Shown here: in pieces, positions 7,887-15,287 of the stretch | How positions within the stretch are numbered: the stretch's first letter is position 1 | How the letters are laid out: every line of letters begins with the position of its first letter | Source: an uncultured Oscillospiraceae bacterium | GTDB lineage: Bacteria > Bacillota > Clostridia > Oscillospirales > Acutalibacteraceae | Assembly: GCA_900547095.1 (NCBI GenBank) | Contig: URFG01000001.1 | Location: 1 to 64,000 of the forward strand | DNA: 64,000 bases | Reading direction: 5' to 3' | Notes under the pieces: model-generated | What the model saw: only the letters and a program-made list of their open reading frames with translations | The model's database searches: none | What the model was told of the DNA's origin: nothing | Program-made: the position numbers and the translations under genes

Positions 7887-9446
7887 ATGGCATATAAAGC
7901 TCTTTATCGGAAATACAGGCCCTCGACCTTTTCCGAAGTAGTAGGTCAGGAACATATTACTCAAACGCTTAAAAACGAGCTTTCCGAGAATAAAATAGTT
8001 CACGCTTATCTGTTCACCGGTACCAGGGGAACGGGTAAGACAAGCTGTGCCAAAATTCTCGCAAAAGCTGTAAACTGTCTTTCTCCTATAAACGGCGATC
8101 CCTGCGGCGAATGCGAAATGTGCAGGCTCATAAGTAATGACGAAATTACCGATATCTGCGAAATTGACGCCGCTTCCAATAACGGTGTTGACAGTATAAG
8201 AGAACTGCGCGAGCAGGTAAATTATGCCCCTGCCGCCGCTAAATACAGAGTTTATATTATCGACGAGGTGCATATGCTCTCCCAGGGCGCTTTCAATGCG
8301 CTTTTAAAAACTTTGGAAGAGCCTCCCGAGCACGTTATCTTTATTCTTGCAACCACCGAAGTGCATAAGCTCCCCGCAACAATTCTTTCAAGGTGCCAGA
8401 GATTTGATTTTTCAAGAATAGATCCCGAAAAAATCTGCGAAAGACTAATGTTTATCGCCGAAAAAGAAGGATTTTCTCTTACAAAAGAAGCAGGCTTTCT
8501 TATTGCCGACGCGGCTGACGGCGGTATGCGCGATGCCGTTTCGCTTTTAGACCTCTGTGCTTCAAACTGCAAAGTTATAACCGAGGAAACGGTTTCAAAT
8601 GTCTGCGCAATGGCAGGGAGCGACTATCTCTTAAGGCTTTCCGACTTTATAAAGGCAAAAGATACCGAAAGTGCCCTTAAAATAATAGACGAGCTGCATA
8701 ATTCCTCCGTCGATATGTTAAGGCTGTCCTCCGAGCTTACCGAGCATTTCAGAAATCTTATGATATGCAAAATAATAAAGGGTGAAAATAAGCCTATCGT
8801 TTGCTCTAAAAAAAGGCTTGACCTATTAGAAGATCAGGCGCAGAAATTTTCTTTGCAGGAAATTATGTCAGCCCTTGATATTTTGCAGTCTTGTGCTGCC
8901 GATATGCAGTCGGGCAACAGAAGAGTGGAAATGGAAATGATCGTGATAAAGCTTTGCAAGCCCGAAATATTCGGGGATATCAAAGCTTTGGAGCTTAGGG
9001 TCTCAAGACTTGAAAGCGGAATAAAGCCCGAAGTTATGAGCGCTCAAATTACAGAAGCACCGAAAGCCGAAGAAGAAACCTCGCCCGCACACATAGAAGA
9101 AGAAAAAACCTCTTTAAAAGCCGGCGGCGAACCCGAAAAGGCTGAATCTTGGGAAGATGTTATCGCAATTCTTCAAAAAAGCTGTCCGCTTATAGCGGGA
9201 GTTTTAAAGGACTCAAACGCATATATTGAAAACGATTATCTTTTGATCGAAACTGAAAATTCGCAGTTTAAAACGCTTGTTAACGGCTCTAATGCGCTTT
9301 ATCGTAACGCTATAAGAAACGCGGCGAAAGAAGTTTATAATAAAACTTTCCGCTTAGGGCCTTACAGAAAAGCGCAAAGCGAAGAAAAAGGCGTCGACCC
9401 GCTTTTAGAGCTTCAGAAAAAATTAGAGAAGCTTGAAAATAAATAA
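7887..9446 (+). CDS. dnaX: DNA polymerase III subunit gamma/tau
   Basis: Clamp-loader ATPase of the replicative polymerase; 519 residues from ATG 7887. This start is chosen because AAAGGAG lies just upstream; the longer open frame back to 7725 runs through the SRP RNA and is not real. Residues 1-10 are the typical MAYKALYRKY, the Walker A GTRGTGKTS is at 45-53, and a zinc module uses C64, C73, C76 and C79. DEVHML and the SRCQRF sensor region follow. The C-terminal third is charged and repetitive (EEE/AHIEEEKTS) and ends in a domain resembling the tau polymerase-binding region. It is followed after 18 bases by ybaB and then recR, the conserved Bacillota order. Confidence 0.97.
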   Translation: MAYKALYRKYRPSTFSEVVGQEHITQTLKNELSENKIVHAYLFTGTRGTGKTSCAKILAKAVNCLSPINGDPCGECEMCRLISNDEITDICEIDAASNNGVDSIRELREQVNYAPAAAKYRVYIIDEVHMLSQGAFNALLKTLEEPPEHVIFILATTEVHKLPATILSRCQRFDFSRIDPEKICERLMFIAEKEGFSLTKEAGFLIADAADGGMRDAVSLLDLCASNCKVITEETVSNVCAMAGSDYLLRLSDFIKAKDTESALKIIDELHNSSVDMLRLSSELTEHFRNLMICKIIKGENKPIVCSKKRLDLLEDQAQKFSLQEIMSALDILQSCAADMQSGNRRVEMEMIVIKLCKPEIFGDIKALELRVSRLESGIKPEVMSAQITEAPKAEEETSPAHIEEEKTSLKAGGEPEKAESWEDVIAILQKSCPLIAGVLKDSNAYIENDYLLIETENSQFKTLVNGSNALYRNAIRNAAKEVYNKTFRLGPYRKAQSEEKGVDPLLELQKKLEKLENK

Positions 9447-9464
9447 AAATTCAGGAGATAAAAA

Positions 9465-9806
9465 ATGAAAGTAAGAATTCCCGGTTCCGGCGGCTCCGGA
9501 AATATGACTCAAATGATAAAACAGGCTCAAAAAATGCAGGAAGATATGGCGGCTTTGCAGACCGACCTTGAAACGAGGGAGTATTCCGCAACCTCCGGCG
9601 GCGGGATCGTGAGCGTGACCGTAGACGGAAAGCACCTTATCAAATCCTTAAAAATCGATCAGAGCGCTATTGATCCCGATGACAGCGAAATGCTTGAGGA
9701 TCTCATCACCGTCGCAGTAAATGAGGCTATCGAAAAAGCTTCTAAAACCGCCGAATCCGAAATGGGCGAAATAACGGGCGGACTTAATCTTCCGGGGATG
9801 TTTTAA
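9465..9806 (+). CDS. ybaB: YbaB/EbfC nucleoid-associated protein
   Basis: A 113-residue DNA-binding protein. It begins with a Gly/Ser-rich patch, then the [16 protein letters not shown] helix and the characteristic [20 protein letters not shown] beta segment near residues 45-65, ending in GGLNLPGMF. YbaB dimers bind DNA without strong specificity and are nearly always encoded between dnaX and recR. AGGAG lies eight bases before the ATG. The stop codon overlaps the recR start by one base, so translation is likely coupled. Confidence 0.96.
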   Translation: MKVRIPGSGGSGNMTQMIKQAQKMQEDMAALQTDLETREYSATSGGGIVSVTVDGKHLIKSLKIDQSAIDPDDSEMLEDLITVAVNEAIEKASKTAESEMGEITGGLNLPGMF

Positions 9807-10405
9807 TGAGCGGAAATATAGTTCCTTTAGAAGAACTTGTAAACCAGTTTGCAAGACTTCCCGGAATAGGCAGAAAAACCGCTATGCGGCTTGCCTATAA
9901 TATTATCGAGCAGCCTCCCGAGCGCGCCGAGCAGTTTGCAAATGCGCTTGTAAATGCGAAAAAACAGATAAAATTCTGCAAATTCTGCCAGACCTTTACC
10001 GATAAAGAGGTCTGCCATATTTGCTCGGATGAAAAGCGTGACAGATCTGTCATCTGCGTGGTTGAAGATTCCCGTGATATTTCCGCGTTTGAAAGGACAC
10101 GGGAATACAGCGGTTTATACCATGTTTTACACGGCGTGATATCTCCGCTCGATAATATCGGTCCCGATAAGCTTAAAATAAAAGAACTTATCGCAAGGCT
10201 TTCGGACGGTGAAGTAAAAGAAATAATTATGGCCACAAACCCCACAGTCGAGGGAGAAGCAACTTCAAGCTATATTTCAAGACTTGTAAAGCCTATGGGG
10301 ATTAAAGTTTCAAGACTTGCTTACGGTGTCCCCGTCGGCGCCGATCTTGAATATGCCGACGAATATACCCTCGCCCGCGCTTTAGAGGGAAGAAACGAGA
10401 TTTGA
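9806..10405 (+). CDS. recR: Recombination mediator protein RecR
   Basis: A 199-residue RecR. A helix-hairpin-helix sits at about 17-30 ([14 protein letters not shown]), a four-cysteine zinc finger uses C58, C61, C70 and C73, and the Toprim domain begins at VICVVED and contains [13 protein letters not shown] Walker-B-like end follows ([16 protein letters not shown]). RecR forms a ring that, with RecO, loads RecA on gapped DNA. The length and all motifs are canonical. It is third in the dnaX-ybaB-recR operon. Confidence 0.98.
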   Translation: MSGNIVPLEELVNQFARLPGIGRKTAMRLAYNIIEQPPERAEQFANALVNAKKQIKFCKFCQTFTDKEVCHICSDEKRDRSVICVVEDSRDISAFERTREYSGLYHVLHGVISPLDNIGPDKLKIKELIARLSDGEVKEIIMATNPTVEGEATSSYISRLVKPMGIKVSRLAYGVPVGADLEYADEYTLARALEGRNEI

Positions 10406-10408
10406 TTT

Positions 10409-10621
10409 ATGGAACAGAAAAAAATTGACAGAATAAATGAGCTTGCAAAAAAGCAAAAATCCTCAGGTCTTACCCCTGAGGAAAAGGAAGAACAAGCGGT
10501 TTTAAGAAAAGAATATATCGAGGCTTATAAAAGGAGCCTTTTAAGCCAGCTTGACAATATGTACTTTGTAGAGCCCGACGGAACTAAAACCAAAGTAATT
10601 CCAAAAGATAAAAAGCACTGA
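10409..10621 (+). CDS. DUF896 family (YnzC-like) small protein
   Basis: A 70-residue cytoplasmic protein of the DUF896 family: MEQKKIDRINELAKKQKSSG, then LTPEEKEEQAVLRKEYI and LDNMYFVEPDG. The family forms a helical hairpin and is widespread in Bacillota; SOS-linked YneB-operon relatives exist in Bacillus, but the function is unassigned. It starts three bases after recR. Its stop codon lies inside the stem of the following terminator, marking the end of the dnaX operon. Confidence 0.9.
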   Translation: MEQKKIDRINELAKKQKSSGLTPEEKEEQAVLRKEYIEAYKRSLLSQLDNMYFVEPDGTKTKVIPKDKKH

Positions 10622-10644
10622 TGTTTTCAGTGCTTTTTGTTATT
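10611..10644. terminator. Bidirectional terminator between convergent genes
   Basis: AAAAGCACTG (10611-10620) pairs with CAGTGCTTTT (10628-10637), with T-rich flanks on both strands. It serves the dnaX operon (plus) and the endonuclease IV gene (minus, stop at 10640). Confidence 0.85.
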
Positions 10645-11491
10645 TAAGGCTTAAATAATAATCTTTCATAGTTTTTGCGTCTTCTGCCTGAGTGCCTGCA
10701 GACTCGCAGATAAAAACAGGCGAACAGCCGTATTTAAAAGTAAGCTCCATAACCGGCTCAAAATCAGGGCCGAACACGGTATCTTCAAATGTCAGATGAC
10801 GCTTTTCGCCGCCAAAGGTATATTCGATTTTCGAAAAATGTGAATGAAAAGTTTTGAGCCTTTCCGTTCCTAGCTTATCTTTTATCGTTTCAAAAACAGT
10901 TTTATAATCTTCAAGCGATTTAAAATATCCCTTATCTCTCGCGTTTAAATGGCCGAAATCAATGCACGGAATAAGCCTCTCGTCAATAAGGCAAAGCTCC
11001 ATAACCTCCTGAAGATTACCAAGCTGATTGACCTTTCCCATCGTTTCGGGGCAGATATGGATATCACTGAAGCCTTGCTCATCCAAAGCTTTTACAGCCT
11101 TTTTCATAGTATTCTTTGCAAGATCAAGCGCCTGCTCTCTGCTTATTTTAGCGCAGGAACCCGTGTGAACAACTATTCTGTTTCCGCCCATAGCTTTTAC
11201 TGCCTCGGCGCTTTTTAAGATATAGCCTATAGAATTATCCCTTTTCTCGGGATCGACCGACGACATAGATATAAAATAAGGCGCGTGCAAAGAAAGGGAT
11301 ATCCCTGCGCTTTTTGCCGCGCTGCCAAGCTCTGCGGCTTTCTGAGTTCCGATATTAACTCCTCTGCCGCATTGATACTCGTAACAGTCAAGCCCCATTT
11401 TAAGAACATATTGAGGAATTTCAAGGCTGTGCTTATATCCCATATCCTTAAAGCTTTGCGAATTCCCCGCAGGCCCGAATTTAGCCGACAT
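10640..11491 (-). CDS. Endonuclease IV-like AP endonuclease/TIM-barrel enzyme
   Basis: A 283-residue xylose-isomerase-like TIM-barrel protein of the endonuclease IV family. The start MSAKFGPAG at 11491 is chosen because AAGGAG lies upstream of it; a longer frame from 11512 exists. Metal-ligand segments of endonuclease IV are visible: SLHAPYF (near 54), VVHTGS (near 92), CPETMGK (near 133), CIDFGHLNA (near 162), FHSHFSK (near 200) and ICESAG (near 258). These predict three-Zn AP-site incision in base excision repair. It overlaps the end of the yqeG-like gene by 11 bases. The spacing and HSHF variant differ slightly from Nfo, so an endonuclease IV paralogue cannot be ruled out. Confidence 0.82.
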   Translation of the reverse strand: MSAKFGPAGNSQSFKDMGYKHSLEIPQYVLKMGLDCYEYQCGRGVNIGTQKAAELGSAAKSAGISLSLHAPYFISMSSVDPEKRDNSIGYILKSAEAVKAMGGNRIVVHTGSCAKISREQALDLAKNTMKKAVKALDEQGFSDIHICPETMGKVNQLGNLQEVMELCLIDERLIPCIDFGHLNARDKGYFKSLEDYKTVFETIKDKLGTERLKTFHSHFSKIEYTFGGEKRHLTFEDTVFGPDFEPVMELTFKYGCSPVFICESAGTQAEDAKTMKDYYLSLK

Positions 11492-12005
11492 CCTTTTCTT
11501 GCTCCTTTTCATTATAATCCTTGATCTTATAAAGCTTGAAAACTAATTTTTCAAGCTTTCTTTTAAATTTAAATCTAATTGAACTTTCGGGCTTTATCGG
11601 AGTTAAAAGAATAGTCTTTATTCCGCACGCGTTTCCGCCCAAAATATCGGTGAAGATCTGGTCGCCCACTATAGCAACTTCAGATTTTTTCACATTTAAA
11701 AATTTAACTCCGCGCAAAAATCCGAAGCAAAGAGGCTTTAAGGCAAGAGAAATATAATCAAGCCCGATTTTTTCGGCAAACGGCTTCACTCTTTTTTCTT
11801 TTGAATTTGAAAGCAGGGAAAGCTTTATACCGCTTTTTTTCATATTTTCTATCCATTCGTTAAGCCCGTCTGTCAGCACCATGGAATGATGTGTGGAGAG
11901 AGTATTGTCCACATCAAGCAGGAGCGCTTTGATATTAAATGATTTGAGGATCTGAGGAGAGATATCCGTGACTTTTTTAAGTTTTATATCCGGCTTTAAA
12001 AGCAT
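11481..12005 (-). CDS. yqeG: YqeG family HAD IIIA-type phosphatase
   Basis: A 174-residue HAD-superfamily protein. The nucleophile motif is DVDNTL with D31 and D33, preceded by IKALLL. SLLSNSKEKRV is motif II, KPLCFGFLRG carries the motif III Lys, and VGDQIFTDILGGN is motif IV. The short cap makes it the IIIA subclass, typical of YqeG, related to phosphatidylglycerophosphate phosphatases of the GEP4 type. It ends in a basic tail and overlaps the endonuclease IV gene by 11 bases. The family is well supported; the substrate is not known. Confidence 0.9.
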   Translation of the reverse strand: MLLKPDIKLKKVTDISPQILKSFNIKALLLDVDNTLSTHHSMVLTDGLNEWIENMKKSGIKLSLLSNSKEKRVKPFAEKIGLDYISLALKPLCFGFLRGVKFLNVKKSEVAIVGDQIFTDILGGNACGIKTILLTPIKPESSIRFKFKRKLEKLVFKLYKIKDYNEKEQEKDVG

Positions 12006-12020
12006 TTTTTCACCTAATAT

Positions 12021-12049
12021 AAAAGGCGGTTGTTATCCAACCGCCTTTT
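12021..12049 (-). terminator. Terminator after rpsU
   Basis: Perfect 12-base arms (12021-12032 and 12038-12049) around a 5-base loop, with T-rich sequence on the minus-strand exit side. It separates rpsU from yqeG. Confidence 0.8.
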
Positions 12050-12058
12050 CCTTTTTAA

Positions 12059-12235
12059 TTAACGAAACTTTCTTTTACGAGCAGCTTCCGATTTTTTCTT
12101 ACGCTTTACAGAGGGCTTCTCATAATGCTCTCTCTTGCGAACTTCCTGAATTACGCCGTCCTTAGCGGTCTGGCGCTTAAATCTGCGCAAAGCGTTATCG
12201 AGCGATTCATTTTCTTTTAATTTTACCTGACTCAT
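12059..12235 (-). CDS. rpsU: 30S ribosomal protein S21
   Basis: A 58-residue, very basic ribosomal protein. The start [13 protein letters not shown] at 12235 is preferred over an upstream in-frame codon at 12256 because a strong GGAGGGAGGG ribosome binding site lies seven bases before it and 58 residues is the normal S21 length. The sequence [25 protein letters not shown] matches S21 throughout and ends in a [15 protein letters not shown] tail. S21 is a small-subunit protein near the mRNA platform. It is monocistronic here, with its own near-consensus promoter and terminator. Confidence 0.98.
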   Translation of the reverse strand: MSQVKLKENESLDNALRRFKRQTAKDGVIQEVRKREHYEKPSVKRKKKSEAARKRKFR

Positions 12236-12242
12236 TAACATT

Positions 12243-12268
12243 CCCTCCCTCCGCAAAAGTTGCAGGGG
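12243..12268 (-). promoter_or_regulatory. Possible hairpin covering the rpsU ribosome binding site
   Basis: On the minus strand CCCCTGCAA pairs with TTGCGGAGGG (one bulged A) around a 3-base CTT loop, covering the first GGAGGG of the Shine-Dalgarno region and leaving the second AGGG free. It could modulate S21 translation. The pairing is seen in the sequence; regulation is inference. Confidence 0.4.
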
Positions 12269-12287
12269 TTATACTTTAACAAAAATT

Positions 12288-12317
12288 ATTATACTATATT
12301 ACCATACGCGATGTCAA
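12288..12317 (-). promoter_or_regulatory. rpsU promoter
   Basis: Minus-strand TTGACA (12312-12317) and TATAAT (12288-12293) are both perfect consensus hexamers, with an 18-base spacer, about 50 bases upstream of the rpsU start. Confidence 0.85.
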
Positions 12318-12368
12318 GAAGAATTTTTTTATATTGCTTTAAGAATTTTTTAAGGTTTTAAAGATCGC

Positions 12369-12396
12369 TTGCAATTATAAAAGAAAGTGTTATAAT
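12369..12396 (+). promoter_or_regulatory. Promoter directly abutting a glycosyltransferase gene
   Basis: TTGCAA (12369-12374) and TATAAT (12391-12396) are separated by 16 bases. Transcription should begin at about 12402-12404, at the presumed ATG of the downstream gene. Confidence 0.6.
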
Positions 12397-12403
12397 GAGT
12401 TAT

Positions 12404-13840
12404 ATGAATATTTTAAGATTTATTGCAAAACTTATCAAATCCGTATCATTAACTGTGTCCGATATTATGTTCTATAAGATCATATATAAGGTCACGGGTA
12501 TTTTTGCCACAAGAAAATTCAAAAGAGCCAAAAAAAATCATAAATATGCGATTTTGATAGCGGCGAGAAATGAGAGCGCCGTTATAGGCAATCTTATAGA
12601 CAGTATAAATAAGCAGGATTATCCGAGAGAGCTCATTGATATTTTCGTGGTTGCGGATAACTGCACGGATAACACAGCACAGGTCGCTTCGGATATGGGC
12701 GCAAAAGTTTATGAAAGGTTTGATCCGGATCACCGCACAAAAGGCTATGCTCTGCAATATCTTGTTAAGTGTATAGACCGGGATATCGGCGTTAAATCCT
12801 ATGAAGCTTATATGATATTTGACGCGGATAATCTCCTTAAAAGCGATTATGTTTCGAGGATGAACGATTCTTTTGACGCCGGCGAAAAGATCGTTACTTC
12901 TTACAGAAATACAAAAAATTTCAATGATAATTGGATTGCGGCGTCTTACGGCATACATTGGCTCAGAACTATAAGGAACGAGCACCGCGCAAAATCCCTT
13001 TTCAGGCTCGCAACAAGAATTCAGGGCACGGGATTTTTATTTTCAAATGAACTGATTTTAAACGGCTGGAATTACACCTCTCTTACCGAGGACAGAGCAT
13101 TCTGCGCAGACGCGGTTGTTAAAGGCTATAAAATATCTTATAATAATGAAGCGCAGTTTTTTGATGAGCAGCCTGTTGACCTTAAAATCGCTTTAAGACA
13201 GCGAATAAGGTGGGCAAAAGGCCACCTGCAGGCATTCGTGGAATCGGGAGGAAAACTTTTTACTCATATTTTCTTCACCGATAAGAACGCAGAGGCATGC
13301 CTAACTGAAGAGGAAAAGAAAAATTTAACTCCGCTTAAAAAAGTTCTTAATAATATAAGGCTTAGATTTATGAGTTTTGATATGCTCACGGTCATTTATC
13401 CGCGCCCGATATTTTTATTTTTCAAAAAAATATCCCTTTTGATAATAAGGTCAATCCTTGTTCTGAATTCTCAGATGATAGTCACAAGAATGTTTGCGCC
13501 TAAGCTTTTGGGTGATTTTTTAAGAGCTATACATATAAATCCGAGAAATTTCTCAAAATCCGGAATGATAGCAATTCTTATTCTTTTCACAATATCATGG
13601 ACTTTTGATTCCTATCTTAAAGGAATAATCACAGCCGTTTATATTTTTATAATGGAGCATAAAAGAATAATTCCGATAGTCTGGTATAAAAAAGTTCTTT
13701 ATTGCATAACCTTCCCGATATTCGACCTCATAGGAAAAATTTCTATGATAATAGCTTTCTTCTCAAAGGTAGAATGGAAACCAATTCCGCATAACTCATC
13801 GGTAAATATTGAAGAAATAAATAAGGCCTCGGAAAGTTAA
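12404..13840 (+). CDS. Membrane family 2 glycosyltransferase with QxxRW motif
   Basis: A 478-residue inverting GT2 of the processive (cellulose/hyaluronan synthase-like) kind. One N-terminal hydrophobic stretch is followed by the GT-A domain with the nucleotide-sugar Asp (ADNCTDN near 84), the DxD motif FDADN (D140/D142), TED (228-230) and QRIRW (Q266, R269, W270). Two to four hydrophobic C-terminal segments follow (about 330-455). The start ATG 12404 is used because the in-frame ATG at 12395 lies inside the -10 box; neither has a clear ribosome binding site. It probably makes or transfers a cell-surface polysaccharide. There are no other polysaccharide genes beside it. The sugar is unknown. 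Confidence 0.85.
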   Translation: MNILRFIAKLIKSVSLTVSDIMFYKIIYKVTGIFATRKFKRAKKNHKYAILIAARNESAVIGNLIDSINKQDYPRELIDIFVVADNCTDNTAQVASDMGAKVYERFDPDHRTKGYALQYLVKCIDRDIGVKSYEAYMIFDADNLLKSDYVSRMNDSFDAGEKIVTSYRNTKNFNDNWIAASYGIHWLRTIRNEHRAKSLFRLATRIQGTGFLFSNELILNGWNYTSLTEDRAFCADAVVKGYKISYNNEAQFFDEQPVDLKIALRQRIRWAKGHLQAFVESGGKLFTHIFFTDKNAEACLTEEEKKNLTPLKKVLNNIRLRFMSFDMLTVIYPRPIFLFFKKISLLIIRSILVLNSQMIVTRMFAPKLLGDFLRAIHINPRNFSKSGMIAILILFTISWTFDSYLKGIITAVYIFIMEHKRIIPIVWYKKVLYCITFPIFDLIGKISMIIAFFSKVEWKPIPHNSSVNIEEINKASES

Positions 13841-14115
13841 TTCCCGAGGTGCGCGTGTCGAAAAGTCGACACGCTTTTGGTCGGGAATGCCGTTCGCAAG
13901 AAAATCAAAGATTTTCTTGACTGCACTCTATCCCCGCCAATACCACCCCTGTTTTCTTGAAAAACCGCGTTTAATACGCGGTTTTTCGCTTACAATGTGT
14001 TTTTCCGCCGCACCTGTCACCGAATAAACAAAAAATGCGGCGTTACCGCCGCAACAAATATCCTTTATAGCTTTTCATACTATTTAAGGCCTCGGAAATT
14101 TAATTCCGAGGCCTT
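13823..14115. repeat. Hairpin-rich intergenic spacer with duplicated end elements
   Basis: No gene is seen in this 280-base gap. It contains six inverted repeats: 13823-13849, 13853-13874 (9-base stem, AAAG loop, then TTTT), 13897-13919 (10-base stem, AAA loop), 13960-13986 (10-base stem), 14036-14053 (7-base stem) and 14086-14115 (12-base stem). The first and last are near copies (AAGGCCTCGGAAA...TTAATTCC) sitting at the ends of the two convergent genes. The outer hairpins and 13853-13878 and 13960-13986 look like terminators; the purpose of the rest is not clear. A small RNA or a miniature repeat unit is possible. Confidence 0.65.
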
Positions 14116-14119
14116 TATT

Positions 14120-15271
14120 TTATATTAATTCTTTTATCACTGAAATCGCGTAATCGGCAAATTCTCCGCAGGTCGCGTTTTCCGCGGTACCGTCGGCTAT
14201 AACCTTTTTTTCGGTCACGGTGCAGATATTCAGTGCTTTTTCAAGAATATCCGCTTTATCTTTAAGTCCTATGTGCCTTATCATCATTTCAGAAGCTTTT
14301 AAAAGGCTCGTGGGATTTGCCCTGTCGCCGAGTCCCATTTCGATAAGCCTCGGTGCGCTCCCGTGAACAGCCTCAAACATCGCGTACTTATCGCCTATAT
14401 TAGCGCTGCCCGCAGTGCCTACTCCGCCCTGAATCTGCGCCGCCTCGTCGGTTATAATATCGCCGTAAAGATTAGGCAGAACAAACACCTCAAAATTTGA
14501 TCTTATATCTTTATTTATGAGATTAGCGGTCATAATATCAATATAATAATCCTCGGCTTTTATTTCCGGATAATCCTTTGCCACTTCGTGGGCTATTTCG
14601 GAAAAACTTCCGTCGGTCTTTTTCATTATATTAGCTTTTGTTACTATCGCAACGCTCTTTTTGCCGTTGTTTTTAGCAAACTCAAATGCCGCTCTCGCAA
14701 TTCTTTTTGTGCCTGATTTTGTCGTAACCTTAAAATCAAAGCTTAAAGTATCGGGAATTTCAATTCCTTTGCTTCCGAGAACATATTCTCCCTCGGTGTT
14801 TTCCCTGAAAAATGTCCAGTCGATATTTTCCTCTTCCACTTTAACGGGTCTGACATTTGCATAAAGGTCAAGTTCTCTTCTCATTGCAACATTGGCGCTT
14901 TCTAAGTTTCCGCCCTTTAATGTAGTGGTGGGGCCTTTTAGGATAACATTGCATTTTTTTAAATTTAAAAGCACATCATCGGGAATAGCCTTTTTTTGCG
15001 CCATTCTGTTTTCTATCGTAAGTCCCTCAATATCTTTAAGCTCTATTTTGCCTGATTTTATTTCATCTGCAAGCAAAACTTCAAGCACCCTTTTTGAATG
15101 CTTGCTTATAATAGGGCCTATTCCGTCGCCCGGGCAAATTCCTATAACTTTTTTTTCGAGCTTTGAATAATCCACAGCGCCCGATTCTCTTTCCATTCTT
15201 TTTTCCCGCTCGATCTGCTCGGTTAAAAGGTCTTTAAAATGAGCGACCGCGTCGTCAATATATTTTTGCAT
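14120..15271 (-). CDS. icd: NAD-type isocitrate dehydrogenase
   Basis: A 383-residue isocitrate/isopropylmalate dehydrogenase-family enzyme. It has GDGIGP (near 49), RENTEGEYVLG (near 155), NLYGDIITDEAAQIQGG and AVHGSAP. The substrate helix reads S-A-N-V-A-M-R, matching the SxNxxxR pattern of isocitrate dehydrogenases (S113/N115/R119 in the E. coli enzyme) rather than the ExLLxxR pattern of isopropylmalate dehydrogenases. It oxidatively decarboxylates isocitrate to 2-oxoglutarate. A 45-residue N-terminal extension precedes the fold. It is last in the Re-citrate synthase operon, 16 bases after aconitase. NAD preference is assumed from family and was not deduced from cofactor residues. Confidence 0.9.
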   Translation of the reverse strand: MQKYIDDAVAHFKDLLTEQIEREKRMERESGAVDYSKLEKKVIGICPGDGIGPIISKHSKRVLEVLLADEIKSGKIELKDIEGLTIENRMAQKKAIPDDVLLNLKKCNVILKGPTTTLKGGNLESANVAMRRELDLYANVRPVKVEEENIDWTFFRENTEGEYVLGSKGIEIPDTLSFDFKVTTKSGTKRIARAAFEFAKNNGKKSVAIVTKANIMKKTDGSFSEIAHEVAKDYPEIKAEDYYIDIMTANLINKDIRSNFEVFVLPNLYGDIITDEAAQIQGGVGTAGSANIGDKYAMFEAVHGSAPRLIEMGLGDRANPTSLLKASEMMIRHIGLKDKADILEKALNICTVTEKKVIADGTAENATCGEFADYAISVIKELI

Positions 15272-15287
15272 ATTTTTTCTCCGTTTT

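Noticed and set aside
12449..12985. 178-residue minus-strand frame under the glycosyltransferase
   Set aside because: Antisense shadow of a GT2 domain with clear motifs; no ribosome binding site or recognisable domain.
13823..14115. Insertion sequence ends
   Set aside because: There is no transposase and no target duplication; only non-coding hairpins, so I list it as a repeat-rich spacer.
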